The notes beneath the pieces were generated by a model. It saw only the letters and a list, made by a program, of their open reading frames with translations. It was not told the origin of the DNA and made no database searches. A program made the position numbers and the translations under genes. From assembly GCF_023161665.1 (NCBI RefSeq), contig NZ_JALNTW010000006.1, positions 124,001 through 188,000 of the forward strand: a stretch of DNA of 64,000 bases. The letters are read 5' to 3'. Origin of the DNA: Shewanella sp. 1CM18E. GTDB lineage: Bacteria; Pseudomonadota; Gammaproteobacteria; Enterobacterales; Shewanellaceae. This document shows, piece by piece, positions 19,127-29,290 of this stretch (its first letter is position 1; every line of letters starts with the position of its first letter).

Positions 19127-20559
19127 CTATGTGCTACTCCCCGAGTTGCAATAACAGCATCAAACGTTGGATAGCTTGAAAAGTAAGGGTTGTTCACATC
19201 ATAAGTAAATGCCTGCTGCCAAAGACCTCTTAGTTCGAATATTTCCATATTGCCGTTACGCGTCAAATAAGAAACAACCAACTTGCGTACTCCACTACCT
19301 ACATCAAAGGACGTTTTCTTCCGATTAGCAATTTCAGCAGGCAATAAGTGTCTGAATGCTTCCCTTAGCGCCACCTTGTTACTCTCAGGTAAATAAAACT
19401 GTTGATACTCTAAATTGTCTGCAATACATTTCACTGAGCGATCAAGAAACGGACATCGCGCCTCAACACCATGAGCCATGCTACATTTATCCAGGCGCCT
19501 AAGCTCTGTAAAGCACATATCAGCAATCAACTTCTCTCGCGTTGATTGCCAATCAAGCTCAGATAAGCCCTCATGGTAGCCTCCGAATAGCTCATCAGCC
19601 CCCTCACCAGTTAGTACAACCTTTATGCCTTGCCTTTTTGCCGCCTCAGCCAGTATGTAAGTCGCCAAACCGTTGCTTATAATTGATGGGTTATAGCTTT
19701 CAGCTGCAAAAAGTACCTTAGCAATTAATGCTGGCAACTCTTGCTCCAATGGTAATGGAATGTACTTAACATTTTCTAAACCAAGATGTTGTGCGAGAAT
19801 ATTAACCATTAAAACATCGGCGTTTTCTGGTTCCCCAAGCACAAAATAAGTAATATCTTTACGGTATTTACTCGCTATTGTTGCAATTATCGAACTATCT
19901 AAACCTCCACTAAGGAAAATACCAAATGGCTTAGTTGGTAAACGCTTAACGACAGCTTCTTCCATAGCTAACTGTAAGCTAACCGGTCTACCCGCAGGTA
20001 CACTATGCTCAGCTATTTGTAACAGTACTCCAGTAGCTAAATCTAACTTACTAATCCCAATCGGTACTTGTTCAAACCATTCAATCTGCTTTAATGCCTT
20101 AAGCTCACTTACAACAAATAAATTGTCATCTGCTCTGCCGTAAAATAGTGGCTTCTTACCCATATGGTCGCGTAACAGGTAAAGACTATTGGTATCTGAC
20201 TCGTAAATAATCCCTGAATAAAACCCATCTAATTCAGCCAATATTTGACTACCTAACTTATTAAATAATGGAGCAATAACAAGCGCGTCAGACCCTGTTC
20301 CTTGTGTCAAGTTATAATGTTTAGCTAGCGATTTCGCATTGTAAACTTCACAATTAAAAGCGCCAATAAGGCCTTCAGTCCTATAGGGCTGACGACCTGC
20401 AATACTTTCATCGTTAATCGCTAAGCGAACGAAGCCAATGGCTAATTGATGACTAACTAAATAGTGTTGATCATCAGGTCCTCTATGGGAAAGCATACCC
20501 AATACCTCTGGCATACTTTTCACTGCAGTTGTACCGTAAAGTAGCGCTACTCCACACAT
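19123..20559 (-). CDS. Glutamine-hydrolysing asparagine-synthase-like amidotransferase
   Basis: Class II amidotransferase of 478 aa. The N-terminal Ntn glutaminase begins with MCGVALL (nucleophile Cys2) and has LSHRGPDD and EVYNAKSL. The C-terminal synthetase has the PP-loop SGGLDSS and the LTGEGADELFGGYHEG motif, so ATP-dependent adenylation and amidation of a carboxylate is expected. It is shorter than AsnB (about 550 aa) and closer to pathway-specific homologues. The start overlaps the end of the RibA-NADAR gene by 13 bases and the stop overlaps the acetyltransferase gene. The true acceptor may not be aspartate, given its neighbours. Confidence 0.9.
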   Translation of the reverse strand: MCGVALLYGTTAVKSMPEVLGMLSHRGPDDQHYLVSHQLAIGFVRLAINDESIAGRQPYRTEGLIGAFNCEVYNAKSLAKHYNLTQGTGSDALVIAPLFNKLGSQILAELDGFYSGIIYESDTNSLYLLRDHMGKKPLFYGRADDNLFVVSELKALKQIEWFEQVPIGISKLDLATGVLLQIAEHSVPAGRPVSLQLAMEEAVVKRLPTKPFGIFLSGGLDSSIIATIASKYRKDITYFVLGEPENADVLMVNILAQHLGLENVKYIPLPLEQELPALIAKVLFAAESYNPSIISNGLATYILAEAAKRQGIKVVLTGEGADELFGGYHEGLSELDWQSTREKLIADMCFTELRRLDKCSMAHGVEARCPFLDRSVKCIADNLEYQQFYLPESNKVALREAFRHLLPAEIANRKKTSFDVGSGVRKLVVSYLTRNGNMEIFELRGLWQQAFTYDVNNPYFSSYPTFDAVIATRGVAHR

Positions 20560-21605
20560 AACAGCGGCTCTTTACAATCTCGAAGCTGACAACGTAATTC
20601 TACTAGTAACTCTCCCAAGCGGTTCAATCCCGAACCATCGCCTGCATCTCCCCAGTACGCATCATTGTTAGTATGCTCGGCTATACTTCGGTTCTTAGTT
20701 GATAGCAGTAATTCTTTGAGTTGTGGATGTTGAGTAAACTTGGCTGCAAGTGCTTGCCACATAATCAACTCTTTTACATCTTGCCAATTACTTTTGAGAT
20801 ACTTCGACTCTAGTTGCATAGCGACTTGTTTGGCTAGCATTGGGCTTGGGGTTGAGCGAACTCGTTCTTGCAAGGATGGGTCGTTGAATTTCTGTGCTTG
20901 ATAAAAGTGCTCTGCGGTTTGCCAAATTTTCCCATCTACATAAATAGCATGTTGCGAGAAGTTGGAAAACTCTCCCCAAGTTTGATCTGAGTGGTAAAAA
21001 TATATGGGTCTACTGTCAGCTAATTCTCCGCTCAACGGCAGAGAATGACCCAACTTATCATTTTTACTCTGTAAATAACTGGCATTTTCTGGACGTATTT
21101 GTGGATGAGTATTTACGACTTCTACAGCTATCCCGGTTCTCTCTAATGCTTGACACTTTCTTGGGTTATTTGACATTAACCGTACCTGTTTAATGGACAG
21201 TTTTTTTAACACTTGAATCGCAGGGGTATAATCTCGAACGTCTTGCTCTAAACCCATTACTTGAAAGGACTCTGCGGTATCCAGTGATTCAGTCTGCATT
21301 TTATGTACTGCTTGAATCTTCTTAGAGAGACCTTGACCTCGTCCTTCTTGATGCAAATGAAAAATAATACCACCACCGTTATGTGCAATAACTTTCATAG
21401 CTTCGCGTAATTGATCAGCACAATCACAATCTCTGGATTCAAAAACTTCAGAGGCCAAACAAGAGGAATGCAAACGCACTATAGGGTTACTGCCAACTTT
21501 TCTAATATCGCCAAAAGTTACGACTCTTAGCAACTCATCTCCAGTGTCATACATTCTAAATGTGCCGTGTAAAGTCGGCAGTTCGCAATAATTTTTATAA
21601 GGCAT
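20547..21605 (-). CDS. GTP cyclohydrolase II fused to NADAR domain
   Basis: Residues about 5-175 are RibA-type GTP cyclohydrolase II, with zinc ligands in SSCLASEVFESRDCDC, the catalytic HLHQEGRGQGL and the RLMSNNP motif. Residues about 200-345 are a NADAR (YbiA/COG3236) domain: GEFSNFSQHAIYVDGK, TAEHFYQAQKF and WGDAGDGSGLNRLGELL. The same fusion is known from Vibrio vulnificus (VVA0006). There NADAR splits the N-glycosidic bond of the first riboflavin intermediates, giving ribose 5-phosphate and a free pyrimidine. Other NADAR proteins remove ADP-ribose from guanine. It is the second gene of the operon and overlaps both neighbours. Confidence 0.93.
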   Translation of the reverse strand: MPYKNYCELPTLHGTFRMYDTGDELLRVVTFGDIRKVGSNPIVRLHSSCLASEVFESRDCDCADQLREAMKVIAHNGGGIIFHLHQEGRGQGLSKKIQAVHKMQTESLDTAESFQVMGLEQDVRDYTPAIQVLKKLSIKQVRLMSNNPRKCQALERTGIAVEVVNTHPQIRPENASYLQSKNDKLGHSLPLSGELADSRPIYFYHSDQTWGEFSNFSQHAIYVDGKIWQTAEHFYQAQKFNDPSLQERVRSTPSPMLAKQVAMQLESKYLKSNWQDVKELIMWQALAAKFTQHPQLKELLLSTKNRSIAEHTNNDAYWGDAGDGSGLNRLGELLVELRCQLRDCKEPLLCVE

Positions 21606-24600
21606 GATGTTCTATCGTCTCGACCATTTTATTATGTGCACTTGCAAAAGCAGTGCTCTGCGGCACAATCTTATTTAAAAATTCGTGAATATGCTGTTTG
21701 TTCATTTGGTTAACTTGAACTTCTAGTTTTGCAAAATTTGATGGACTAAAAGAACAAGTTAGGTTTTTGCAAAGTTCTGATAATTCAGGATACTTAGATA
21801 GTGCTTGAGCTATGCCATTGATTCGATGAAAGCTCAGCTTCAATCGTGCAAGGCGAGTATTACGTGCATTTTGAGTAGCCTTCCAAACTATTGATTTTTC
21901 GTCAGTAGTAAAAACCAAATTATGCTGTTCATTAGTGGCCAAAAACTCGAGTAGGCCAGCGTATAGCGCCGATCCCATTATTTCATCCTGTACCTTATCT
22001 ATATTCAGAACTTGTCTATTGCTCACACGCCCAGAATGCTGAACTGGAAACGGAACAGCCTTTATATTTAGTCCATGATGATACTTATTGATCACAGCCC
22101 AAACCATGTCTGATCTTCGCGCCTCACGTTCATTAATTTCAGGAATTAAATTGGGAGTTGATGTTAGTGCCTTGGGGTTAAGAACAAAGGTATTCCCCCC
22201 TCGGTTAACCGTGTCTTTTGCTTGCACTAATGCTTGTTCTGAACAAACAGGTACAATACTTCTAGTGAGTGGAAAACCCGTAAGTAGAAGTGGCGCGTAT
22301 GTACATAATCTTGTTCGCGCTTCCTTAACACTTTCACCTTTATAGGCTGGTTCAAGCCAAAACGGTACTTCGAGGTGAGCTGAATGTTTGCGTGATAAAT
22401 CGTAATAATAATCAGGGTATTTGTTTCGTAGTTTAGTATTTTCAGCACTACGATCAGGTATTTCAGCATGAATAGGCAATTTATCTAACCAACGTAAGTT
22501 ATGTAATAAATCAACCAGCTGGCCACGCAACCCATTTAGAGGTGGATTAGGAGAAGAGCCTTCATATTGCCCAATAGCAATATCTACTCCCTCTTCCTTA
22601 AGCTTTGGAAGCCAACCAAGATATTGCTGGGCCCGCCCGTCAAGTCGCATATCGTCATCCAAAATCCATGCAATAGTATTTGGGTTTGCTGCACACTCTA
22701 ATCCAACGTACTTCTGCAACATACTGCGAGCATGTGCGATACCTATTTGCCTATTCGGACGGTTAGTAAAACAAGCTCCAAATAAGCCACTCTCAGCATC
22801 TATAACTTGTTGCTCTTCACTGATTATTTGCACGTTACCAGTTGGCCTAGGACTGTTTACAAGAACCTTTTCAAGACTATTAGCTGAACAATCGTTACAT
22901 AAAACAATTGTTTTTATTCTTGTGATAAAGCCACAGGGAACCAGATCTGAAATGCTGCATAGTAATGGTAGTAATTTATATGGATCACTAGTAATTACAC
23001 CTATGATTAGCTCAAACGCAGAAGGACGCTCTGTTAAAGAAGGTAAAGGTAATTTAACTTGCCGTGCAAGTTTTAAGTTACAGTCAATGCCTATTAGTCG
23101 TTGGCGAAATTGTTGATACCCCTGCATCTCGTTCAAATTTAAAGTTTGCAACGACTGACGCATTAAGTACTTGAGGCGAGGATGGTTTGAAAAATTAATA
23201 GATAAGAATGCTCGACGAGCCATGTGCTCAAAACCTAGCTCATTCCAAGGGCGAATATCAGAACCGTAGTCAATAAGCTTTACTTCGTTAAAAGTTTTAA
23301 TCAAATTTTTAGGATGAATGTTATTGCACACAATGCCTGCTTTGCTGCAGCTGTGAATCAAATTAACCACTTGCTCGCAATAACCACCTTCATACGGGCG
23401 ACTTTCTTCATAAGGATATGTCAGCACTAAGGCTTTGCCATCAGAAAGTACATTATCCAGAGCATATAATCCTGGTAAATTGTGCCATTTTGAACTTTCC
23501 AACTTTAAGAAGTTAATTTGCTCTTCAGGTATGCGAGTCTTCCAGTAATCAATACACTTAAAAACACGTTTACCATCAGTCATGACTACGGCTTCAGAAC
23601 CGACTCCCAGCAGTTGCAGTTTTTCTACATTCAATAACTTTTGTATACGAGTATGAGCTTGACTTGTGCGACATAGAATTAACTCTGAGGCTAGTTCAGT
23701 GTTTTGCTCTACCTGCTCATTAATGAAGTGAGTACACAGCTGACGGGCTCCTACTTCCGTTAAAAAAGTAAATATAACATTCTCAAAAGTATCGATTGAA
23801 CGATCAAAAAATGGCCTACCACTCAATACCCAAGCACTATGACCAATATTTTCCTTAGCAATTTTAGCCGTTGCTATTTCAATACTTATATCTTTCTCAC
23901 ATAAGTTGTAGCAAGTTATGCTCTGCTGGCTTATAAAATCAAGGAGTGTACTCAAATCCGTATCGTAGAGTTCACTACCTTTGGTTAAGACAATATTTAG
24001 CCCGACAAGGTGCTGACTGCCAAGTTCGATAAGCTTGGCAATGGTCTCTGTTATTAAACCAAAAGAAACATGCCCTAATTCAATACCTAGCGTCAATGCT
24101 ACTTGAAGAGCTGGCTCTACAAGTGCTTGATGTGACTTTGGGAGGCTCCAGTTAAACAATTTCTGCGCACGAGTAACAAATGCAACTCGTTGTTCATCAT
24201 TCATTCGTCCATGATATTTAAGCCAAAAAGCAGTTAGACCATTCAACTTTTCAGGTGAGCTTGGTGTACTAAGCCGTTCGCGACCAATATCTGCATAATG
24301 ATTTAACAAAGGCTCATTTAAACTGTAGTAGCTGAGTCCATCTAACTCACAAAGCCTTATACATAAGTCACGATCTGTGCAGCTTGATAAGTGTTCGTCA
24401 AAACAGCCACTCAATAACATAACATCGAGGGATAAAAACAGGTTAGAGCCTTGGATTCCTGGGTTTCCTCGCAAGAAAATATCTTCATTTAATGACGTTG
24501 GCGGTAAACACTTAATTGGATCTAATCCGCTACACTCATAACGATACATACCTGTAGCAACCATATTGCTATTATTTAAGCTTGCAGTATCTAAACAACT

Positions 24601-25020
24601 CTCTAGATAGCTAGAGTGCCACTCATCATCGTCATCTAAAAAAGCTAAAAATAGTGAGCTAAAGCTATTTTGATACTGTCCTGTTAAATAATCTATTGCA
24701 GTGTTCCAAGCCCCGCTAGCACCAGGAGTTCGTCGATTTTTTAAATACTGAATATGGCAGTGGTTAGATGGTAACGATTCGATAATAAACTTATTCTGCT
24801 GCTGTACCTGTCCTAAGGAATCGTCTACAACAACAAGAATATTCGGTAATCTAGATTGATTAAAAACCGACTTAATCGCGCGTTTCTTTAATAGATTTGG
24901 TCTATTTTTCGTGGCTATAATTGCAGCTATTACTGGGGTGTTCAAACCGTACTCCGTTACAACTGAACAGCTAATGGCACTTTTTAAGGCATCTAGCTTT
25001 TTTATTTTTCTATAACACAC
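21595..25020 (-). CDS. Glycosyltransferase-kinase-glycosyltransferase fusion
   Basis: A 1141-aa protein with three parts. Residues about 28-270 are a family-2 GT-A glycosyltransferase (IAAIIATKNRP, FLDDDDEWH). Residues about 470-610 are a small protein-kinase-like or phosphotransferase fold: glycine loop LGVGSEAVV, Lys in VFKCID, catalytic-loop analogue NNIHPKNLI and DFG analogue LIDYGSD. Residues about 670-1000 are a second GT-A-like domain with WILDDDMRLD. There is no signal peptide or membrane span. First gene of the four-gene operon; its end overlaps the RibA-NADAR gene by 11 bases. The start is uncertain: GTG at 25020 with no clear ribosome site. Substrate unknown. Confidence 0.8.
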   Translation of the reverse strand: MCYRKIKKLDALKSAISCSVVTEYGLNTPVIAAIIATKNRPNLLKKRAIKSVFNQSRLPNILVVVDDSLGQVQQQNKFIIESLPSNHCHIQYLKNRRTPGASGAWNTAIDYLTGQYQNSFSSLFLAFLDDDDEWHSSYLESCLDTASLNNSNMVATGMYRYECSGLDPIKCLPPTSLNEDIFLRGNPGIQGSNLFLSLDVMLLSGCFDEHLSSCTDRDLCIRLCELDGLSYYSLNEPLLNHYADIGRERLSTPSSPEKLNGLTAFWLKYHGRMNDEQRVAFVTRAQKLFNWSLPKSHQALVEPALQVALTLGIELGHVSFGLITETIAKLIELGSQHLVGLNIVLTKGSELYDTDLSTLLDFISQQSITCYNLCEKDISIEIATAKIAKENIGHSAWVLSGRPFFDRSIDTFENVIFTFLTEVGARQLCTHFINEQVEQNTELASELILCRTSQAHTRIQKLLNVEKLQLLGVGSEAVVMTDGKRVFKCIDYWKTRIPEEQINFLKLESSKWHNLPGLYALDNVLSDGKALVLTYPYEESRPYEGGYCEQVVNLIHSCSKAGIVCNNIHPKNLIKTFNEVKLIDYGSDIRPWNELGFEHMARRAFLSINFSNHPRLKYLMRQSLQTLNLNEMQGYQQFRQRLIGIDCNLKLARQVKLPLPSLTERPSAFELIIGVITSDPYKLLPLLCSISDLVPCGFITRIKTIVLCNDCSANSLEKVLVNSPRPTGNVQIISEEQQVIDAESGLFGACFTNRPNRQIGIAHARSMLQKYVGLECAANPNTIAWILDDDMRLDGRAQQYLGWLPKLKEEGVDIAIGQYEGSSPNPPLNGLRGQLVDLLHNLRWLDKLPIHAEIPDRSAENTKLRNKYPDYYYDLSRKHSAHLEVPFWLEPAYKGESVKEARTRLCTYAPLLLTGFPLTRSIVPVCSEQALVQAKDTVNRGGNTFVLNPKALTSTPNLIPEINEREARRSDMVWAVINKYHHGLNIKAVPFPVQHSGRVSNRQVLNIDKVQDEIMGSALYAGLLEFLATNEQHNLVFTTDEKSIVWKATQNARNTRLARLKLSFHRINGIAQALSKYPELSELCKNLTCSFSPSNFAKLEVQVNQMNKQHIHEFLNKIVPQSTAFASAHNKMVETIEHHAL

Positions 25021-25077
25021 TTTCTATAACGCAAAATGTTATACAGAAAGGTTAGATTAAGTGACTTAAATAAAGTC

Positions 25078-25809
25078 TTAGGACACCAATCTCTTAGCTT
25101 GCTGCTTCGCCCTTTTTATATCACGAACCCAAATCACAGTGTTGTTTGTGACTTTTGTTTCAAACAAATCAATCGCAGCAAAGAGATCACTTAACTTTTT
25201 AAATCCATAGTTTCGCTGGTCAAAGGATGCTTGATTAGATATGTGGGAACCTATAGGTCCGAGCATAGCCCAACCATCATCCTCTTCAACAGCCTCAATA
25301 GCCTGTCTTAGAAGGTTAATTAGCTTAGTATCACTCTTAATACTCTTAACGGGTTTAGTTACCTCTTCATCTATTTGCTCATATCCATCTAAATATAAAA
25401 AACGGGAGCAACTATTTACGAATGCGCTTGGTGCCTTGCGCTCACCAAAACCAATTAAAAACTTGCCATCAGCAAGCGCTCTAGTGACTAAAGGAGTAAA
25501 ATCACAATCGGATGAAACCAAACATATAATATCTACATCTTTGGTATAAAGGGTGTCCATTGCATCGATGACTAATGCTATATCTGTAGCATTTTTACCT
25601 TTAGTAAGATCGAATTGCTGGATCGGTTGTATCGCGTATTCATGCAGTACATCTTCCCAAGGCTTGATGTTTGGGCTTTTCCAATTTCCATAAGCCTTGC
25701 GGATATTAACAACACCAAACTTTGCTAACTCTGACAAAATCACATCAATCTTTGCTACAGGAGCATTATCCGCATCAATAAAAAGAGCTATTTTTTCCTT
25801 ATCTTTCAC
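25078..25809 (-). CDS. NYN-domain (PIN-like) protein with C-terminal LOTUS/OST-HTH domain
   Basis: Predicted RNA-processing nuclease or RNA-binding protein of 243 aa. The NYN fold is shown by ALFIDADNAP, the acidic GKNATDIALVIDAMD and SSDCDFTPLV. Residues about 165-235 match the OST-HTH/LOTUS type (LINLLRQAIEAV...DDGWAMLGPIGSHI...FGFKKLSDL style). This NYN-LOTUS pairing is widespread in bacteria (DUF88/LabA-like). It is 57 bases upstream of the GT-kinase-GT gene on the same strand, so it may be co-transcribed with that operon, or stand alone. Confidence 0.85.
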   Translation of the reverse strand: MKDKEKIALFIDADNAPVAKIDVILSELAKFGVVNIRKAYGNWKSPNIKPWEDVLHEYAIQPIQQFDLTKGKNATDIALVIDAMDTLYTKDVDIICLVSSDCDFTPLVTRALADGKFLIGFGERKAPSAFVNSCSRFLYLDGYEQIDEEVTKPVKSIKSDTKLINLLRQAIEAVEEDDGWAMLGPIGSHISNQASFDQRNYGFKKLSDLFAAIDLFETKVTNNTVIWVRDIKRAKQQAKRLVS

Positions 25810-25962
25810 TTGTTCTCCCTAACTAACAGCCTGTTCTTCACACTTTTTACAATACCATAATAAATACAATTACACTCTTGATTTTATAATCATTAGATAT
25901 TGAATATTAAGCATTATCTACAAAAGCAGTTTATTAAGAATGTGCAGAAACTCGGCCATAAA

Positions 25963-25988
25963 AAAGGTGAAGCTTTCGCTTCACCTTT
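25963..25988 (-). terminator. Terminator of the hsdR operon
   Basis: The stem AAAGGTGAAGC / GCTTCACCTTT (11 bp) with a TTTC loop has, on the minus strand, a T-run after it. It lies just past the hsdR stop codon. Confidence 0.88.
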
Positions 25989-25993
25989 AATCG

Positions 25994-28900
25994 TTACTGA
26001 TACCAACCATCGGCCAGTACTTCTGCTTGTTCAAGCACTAACTTAATCGCAGCTTCTGCCGCGTCAGGTGGATACTTCCAGCGGCGCAACAGACGAACTA
26101 AATTACGCATACGTGCTCGAACGCTATCACGCTTTTGCCAGTCTACCGTAGCTGACTTACGCAGCTGTTGAGTTAACTCGATAGCTAAACCACGCAAACT
26201 ATCATCACCCAATTCTCGCACTGAAGCTTCGTTCATGACCAATGCTCGATAAAAAGCAATTTCATCAGGAGATAGATTTAGACCTTCCGCCATCTCAGCA
26301 TCAGCAGCCATCTCTTTCGCCCATTTGATTAGCTCTTCAATAACCTGAGCGGTTTCAATACTACGATTATGATACTTTTGCAGTGTTGTCATGATGCGCT
26401 CAGAATACTTCTTCTCCTGCACCACATCATTCTTCATGCGCGCTTTGACCTCATCACGCAGCAACTTCTCGAGTAACTCAACAGCAAGGTTCTTCTCTTT
26501 CATGTTCTTCACATCTTCTAAGAACTCTTCAGAGAGTAAACCAATATTAGGTTTATCTAACCCCACCATATTAAAGATGTCATCAACACCATCAGCAATA
26601 ATTGCGTTATCTAATATCTGCTTTAATGCTGTGTTACGTTCTTCATCACTGCGCTTTTTATCAACTGTTGAGTGTTTGATAAAAGCGGTTTTAATCGCAG
26701 AGTAGAAGGCTATTTCGTTTGTATAACCTTGGGTTTCATCCATGGTATTGCATAGAGAAAACGCTTTAGTCATTGCCGCCATTACATCCAAGAAGCGCCG
26801 TTTACCATCTCGTACCTCTTCACCTTTACTATTGCGATGAGATAAACCTGATAAATGGTTTACAGCCCCAGGCAACAGACGCAATGCATTCGTTTCAAAC
26901 TCAGGTCGGTAGTTAAATACGGCACCATCAACTGGCGTGGCAAACATACCTCTCACAATATCAATTTTTTCCATTAATACGGAGAATGCTTCAGCAGTAT
27001 CGACCGTTGGTTGCCCTTTACCTTGGCTATTGGTATAGGTTTTAAGAGCATTTTTTAGCTCATTGGCAATACCGATATAATCAACCACTAAACCGCCCGG
27101 CTTATCTTTAAACACACGGTTTACGCGTGCAATAGCCTGCATCAAATTGTGCCCTTTCATCGGCTTATCGATATACATGGTATGACAACATGGCGCATCG
27201 AAGCCTGTTAGCCACATATCACGCACAATTACCAACTGAAGTTCGTCTTGGGTATCTTTATAGCGTTTTTCAAACAGCTTTTTGGTCTTCTTATCATGAA
27301 TATGAGGCTGCATCTTCTCTTTGTCAGAAGCGCTGCCCGTCATCACGATTTTGATTGCGCCTTTATCGGGATCGGGGTGATGCCATTCAGGCTTTATTGC
27401 GACAATAGCATTGTACAGATCGACACAGATCTCACGGCTCATCGCTACAATCATAGCTTTGCCCGGGAAGGTTTCAGTACGCGTAATAAAGTGATTCACC
27501 AAGTCCTGAGCGACCTGCTGAATACGAGGCTCAGCACCAACGAGCTTTTCTAGTGTTGCCCATTGTGATTTGATTTTCTCGCGGCTCGCGGTCTCTTCTT
27601 CCTCACCAATTTCATCTTCAACTTGGTCGTTAAGTTCTTCAATCTCAGCTTGATTGATATCAAGCTTAGCTAAACGAGATTCATAATAGATTGGTACTGT
27701 GGCACCATCATCTACCGCATCTTGAATATCATAAACTGAGACATACTCGCCAAACACACCACGTGTATCTTTATCATCCATGGCAATCGGAGTGCCTGTG
27801 AAGCCAATGAATGAAGCATTAGGTAAAGCATCGCGCATGTATTTCGAGTAGCCAAATACATACTTAGAGCCGGTCACATTACCATTAGCATCTTTGACCT
27901 CAACTAACTTTGATTTATTACCATATTGGCTCCGGTGCGCTTCGTCAGACACCACTACAATGTTGGCACGCGTTGACAAGATTGGATGCTCAATTTCATC
28001 GTCTCCTTTTTCATCTTGACCTAGGGCAAACTTTTGAATGGTGGTAAAAATGATCCCACCCGATTGACGATTTAACAGTAATTGACGCAACAAATCTCGA
28101 CCATCTGCCTGTTGTGGGATCTGCTTTAACGTCTCCTGAGCCATACCGAATGTATTATAAAGCTGACCGTCAAGATCATTACGGTCTGTCACCACCACAA
28201 TAGTGGGGTTATTCATTGCAGGCTGTTGCAGCAGCTTACTGGCGTAGCACACCATCGAGATACTCTTACCACTGCCCTGAGTATGCCAAACCACTCCAGC
28301 CTTACCGCTACCCGCTTGAATCTTATCTAAGCCTTTCGTCGCTTGAACCTGATATTTGCCTATACTCTCAGCAACCATAGGTAAATCGCTATCTGCTTGT
28401 TTAGCTTTAACGGTTGCTTCTACCGCAGCACGTACAGCATGAAACTGGTGATAGCCAGCTATCTTCTTAATGATGATGTCATTATCAATCTCAAAGAGAA
28501 TAAAGTAACGAATATAATCAAGTAGCAAATCTGGTTTGAAAAAACCACGCACCATAGTTTCTAGTTGAAACTCCAGTAAGGGTTTATCGTCTTCGCCAGT
28601 TACTGTTTTCCATGGAAGGAAACGCTCTTTATTCGCCGTCAATGAGCCAACACGGGCAGTCCAACCGTCGCTTACAATCAATGCTTCATTAAAAACAAAT
28701 AGATCTGAGATTTCATCTTTATAGGTTTGCAGTTGGTTGTACGCATTCCAAATATCGGCATGTTCATCGGCCGGATTTTTTAGTTCGATAACTGCAATCG
28801 GCAAGCCATTGATAAACACCACCACATCAGGGCGACGGTTGCCCGTCTTTCCATGACGAGAAGTACCTGTAATGGTGAACTGATTAACAACAAGAAACTC

Positions 28901-29275
28901 ATTATTATCTGGATTGCTAAAATCCATCAATCGCGCATGAGTGTGCTTAGTTTTAGTTTCCCCATCTTCATACACGCTGTACTCAACAGGAACGCCCTCA
29001 ATCAAGTATTTGTGGAAAGCTCGATTGCTCTTAATCAGAACCGGTGTATCTGGTGTACTTACCGTATTCACCACCACATTCAAACTCTCTTGTGGCAGTT
29101 CAGGGTTTAACACTTCTAAGCGTTCAAGCAAACGCTGTTTCAACACCACCTGATGGTAATCATCGCGCTCAGGAGCGTCGCCATCGGGGGCGATGTCGTA
29201 ACCGTTTTTGTAGAAATAGCCCTATTCGGTGAACCACCTAATACACTCTTGCTCTAACTGGTCTTCAGTAATCAT
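25994..29275 (-). pseudogene. hsdR: Type I restriction subunit R (HsdR), early in-frame stop, no HsdM/HsdS
   Basis: The natural start is ATG at 29275 with an AAGGA ribosome site, giving MITEDQLEQECIRWFTE, then TAG at 29222-29224 (codon 18), then the frame continues GYFYKNGYDIAPDGDAPERD. The rest is open for 1051 codons from a GTG at 29149. It contains the nuclease core RRPDVVVF and AVIELKNP, Walker A HTQGSGKS, DEAH-box SDEAHRSQYG and TGTPI. A restart at that GTG could give a nearly full protein lacking 42 residues. No methylase or specificity gene is present in the window, so classical type I activity is not expected. It is the last gene of a three-gene operon. Confidence 0.8.
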
Positions 29276-29290
29276 CAAGCTTCATCCTTG

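Noticed and set aside
20547..21605. RibA-NADAR as the housekeeping riboflavin enzyme
   Set aside because: It lies inside a mobile island in an overlapping operon with unrelated transferases and has no other rib genes nearby, so a pathway-specific role is more likely.
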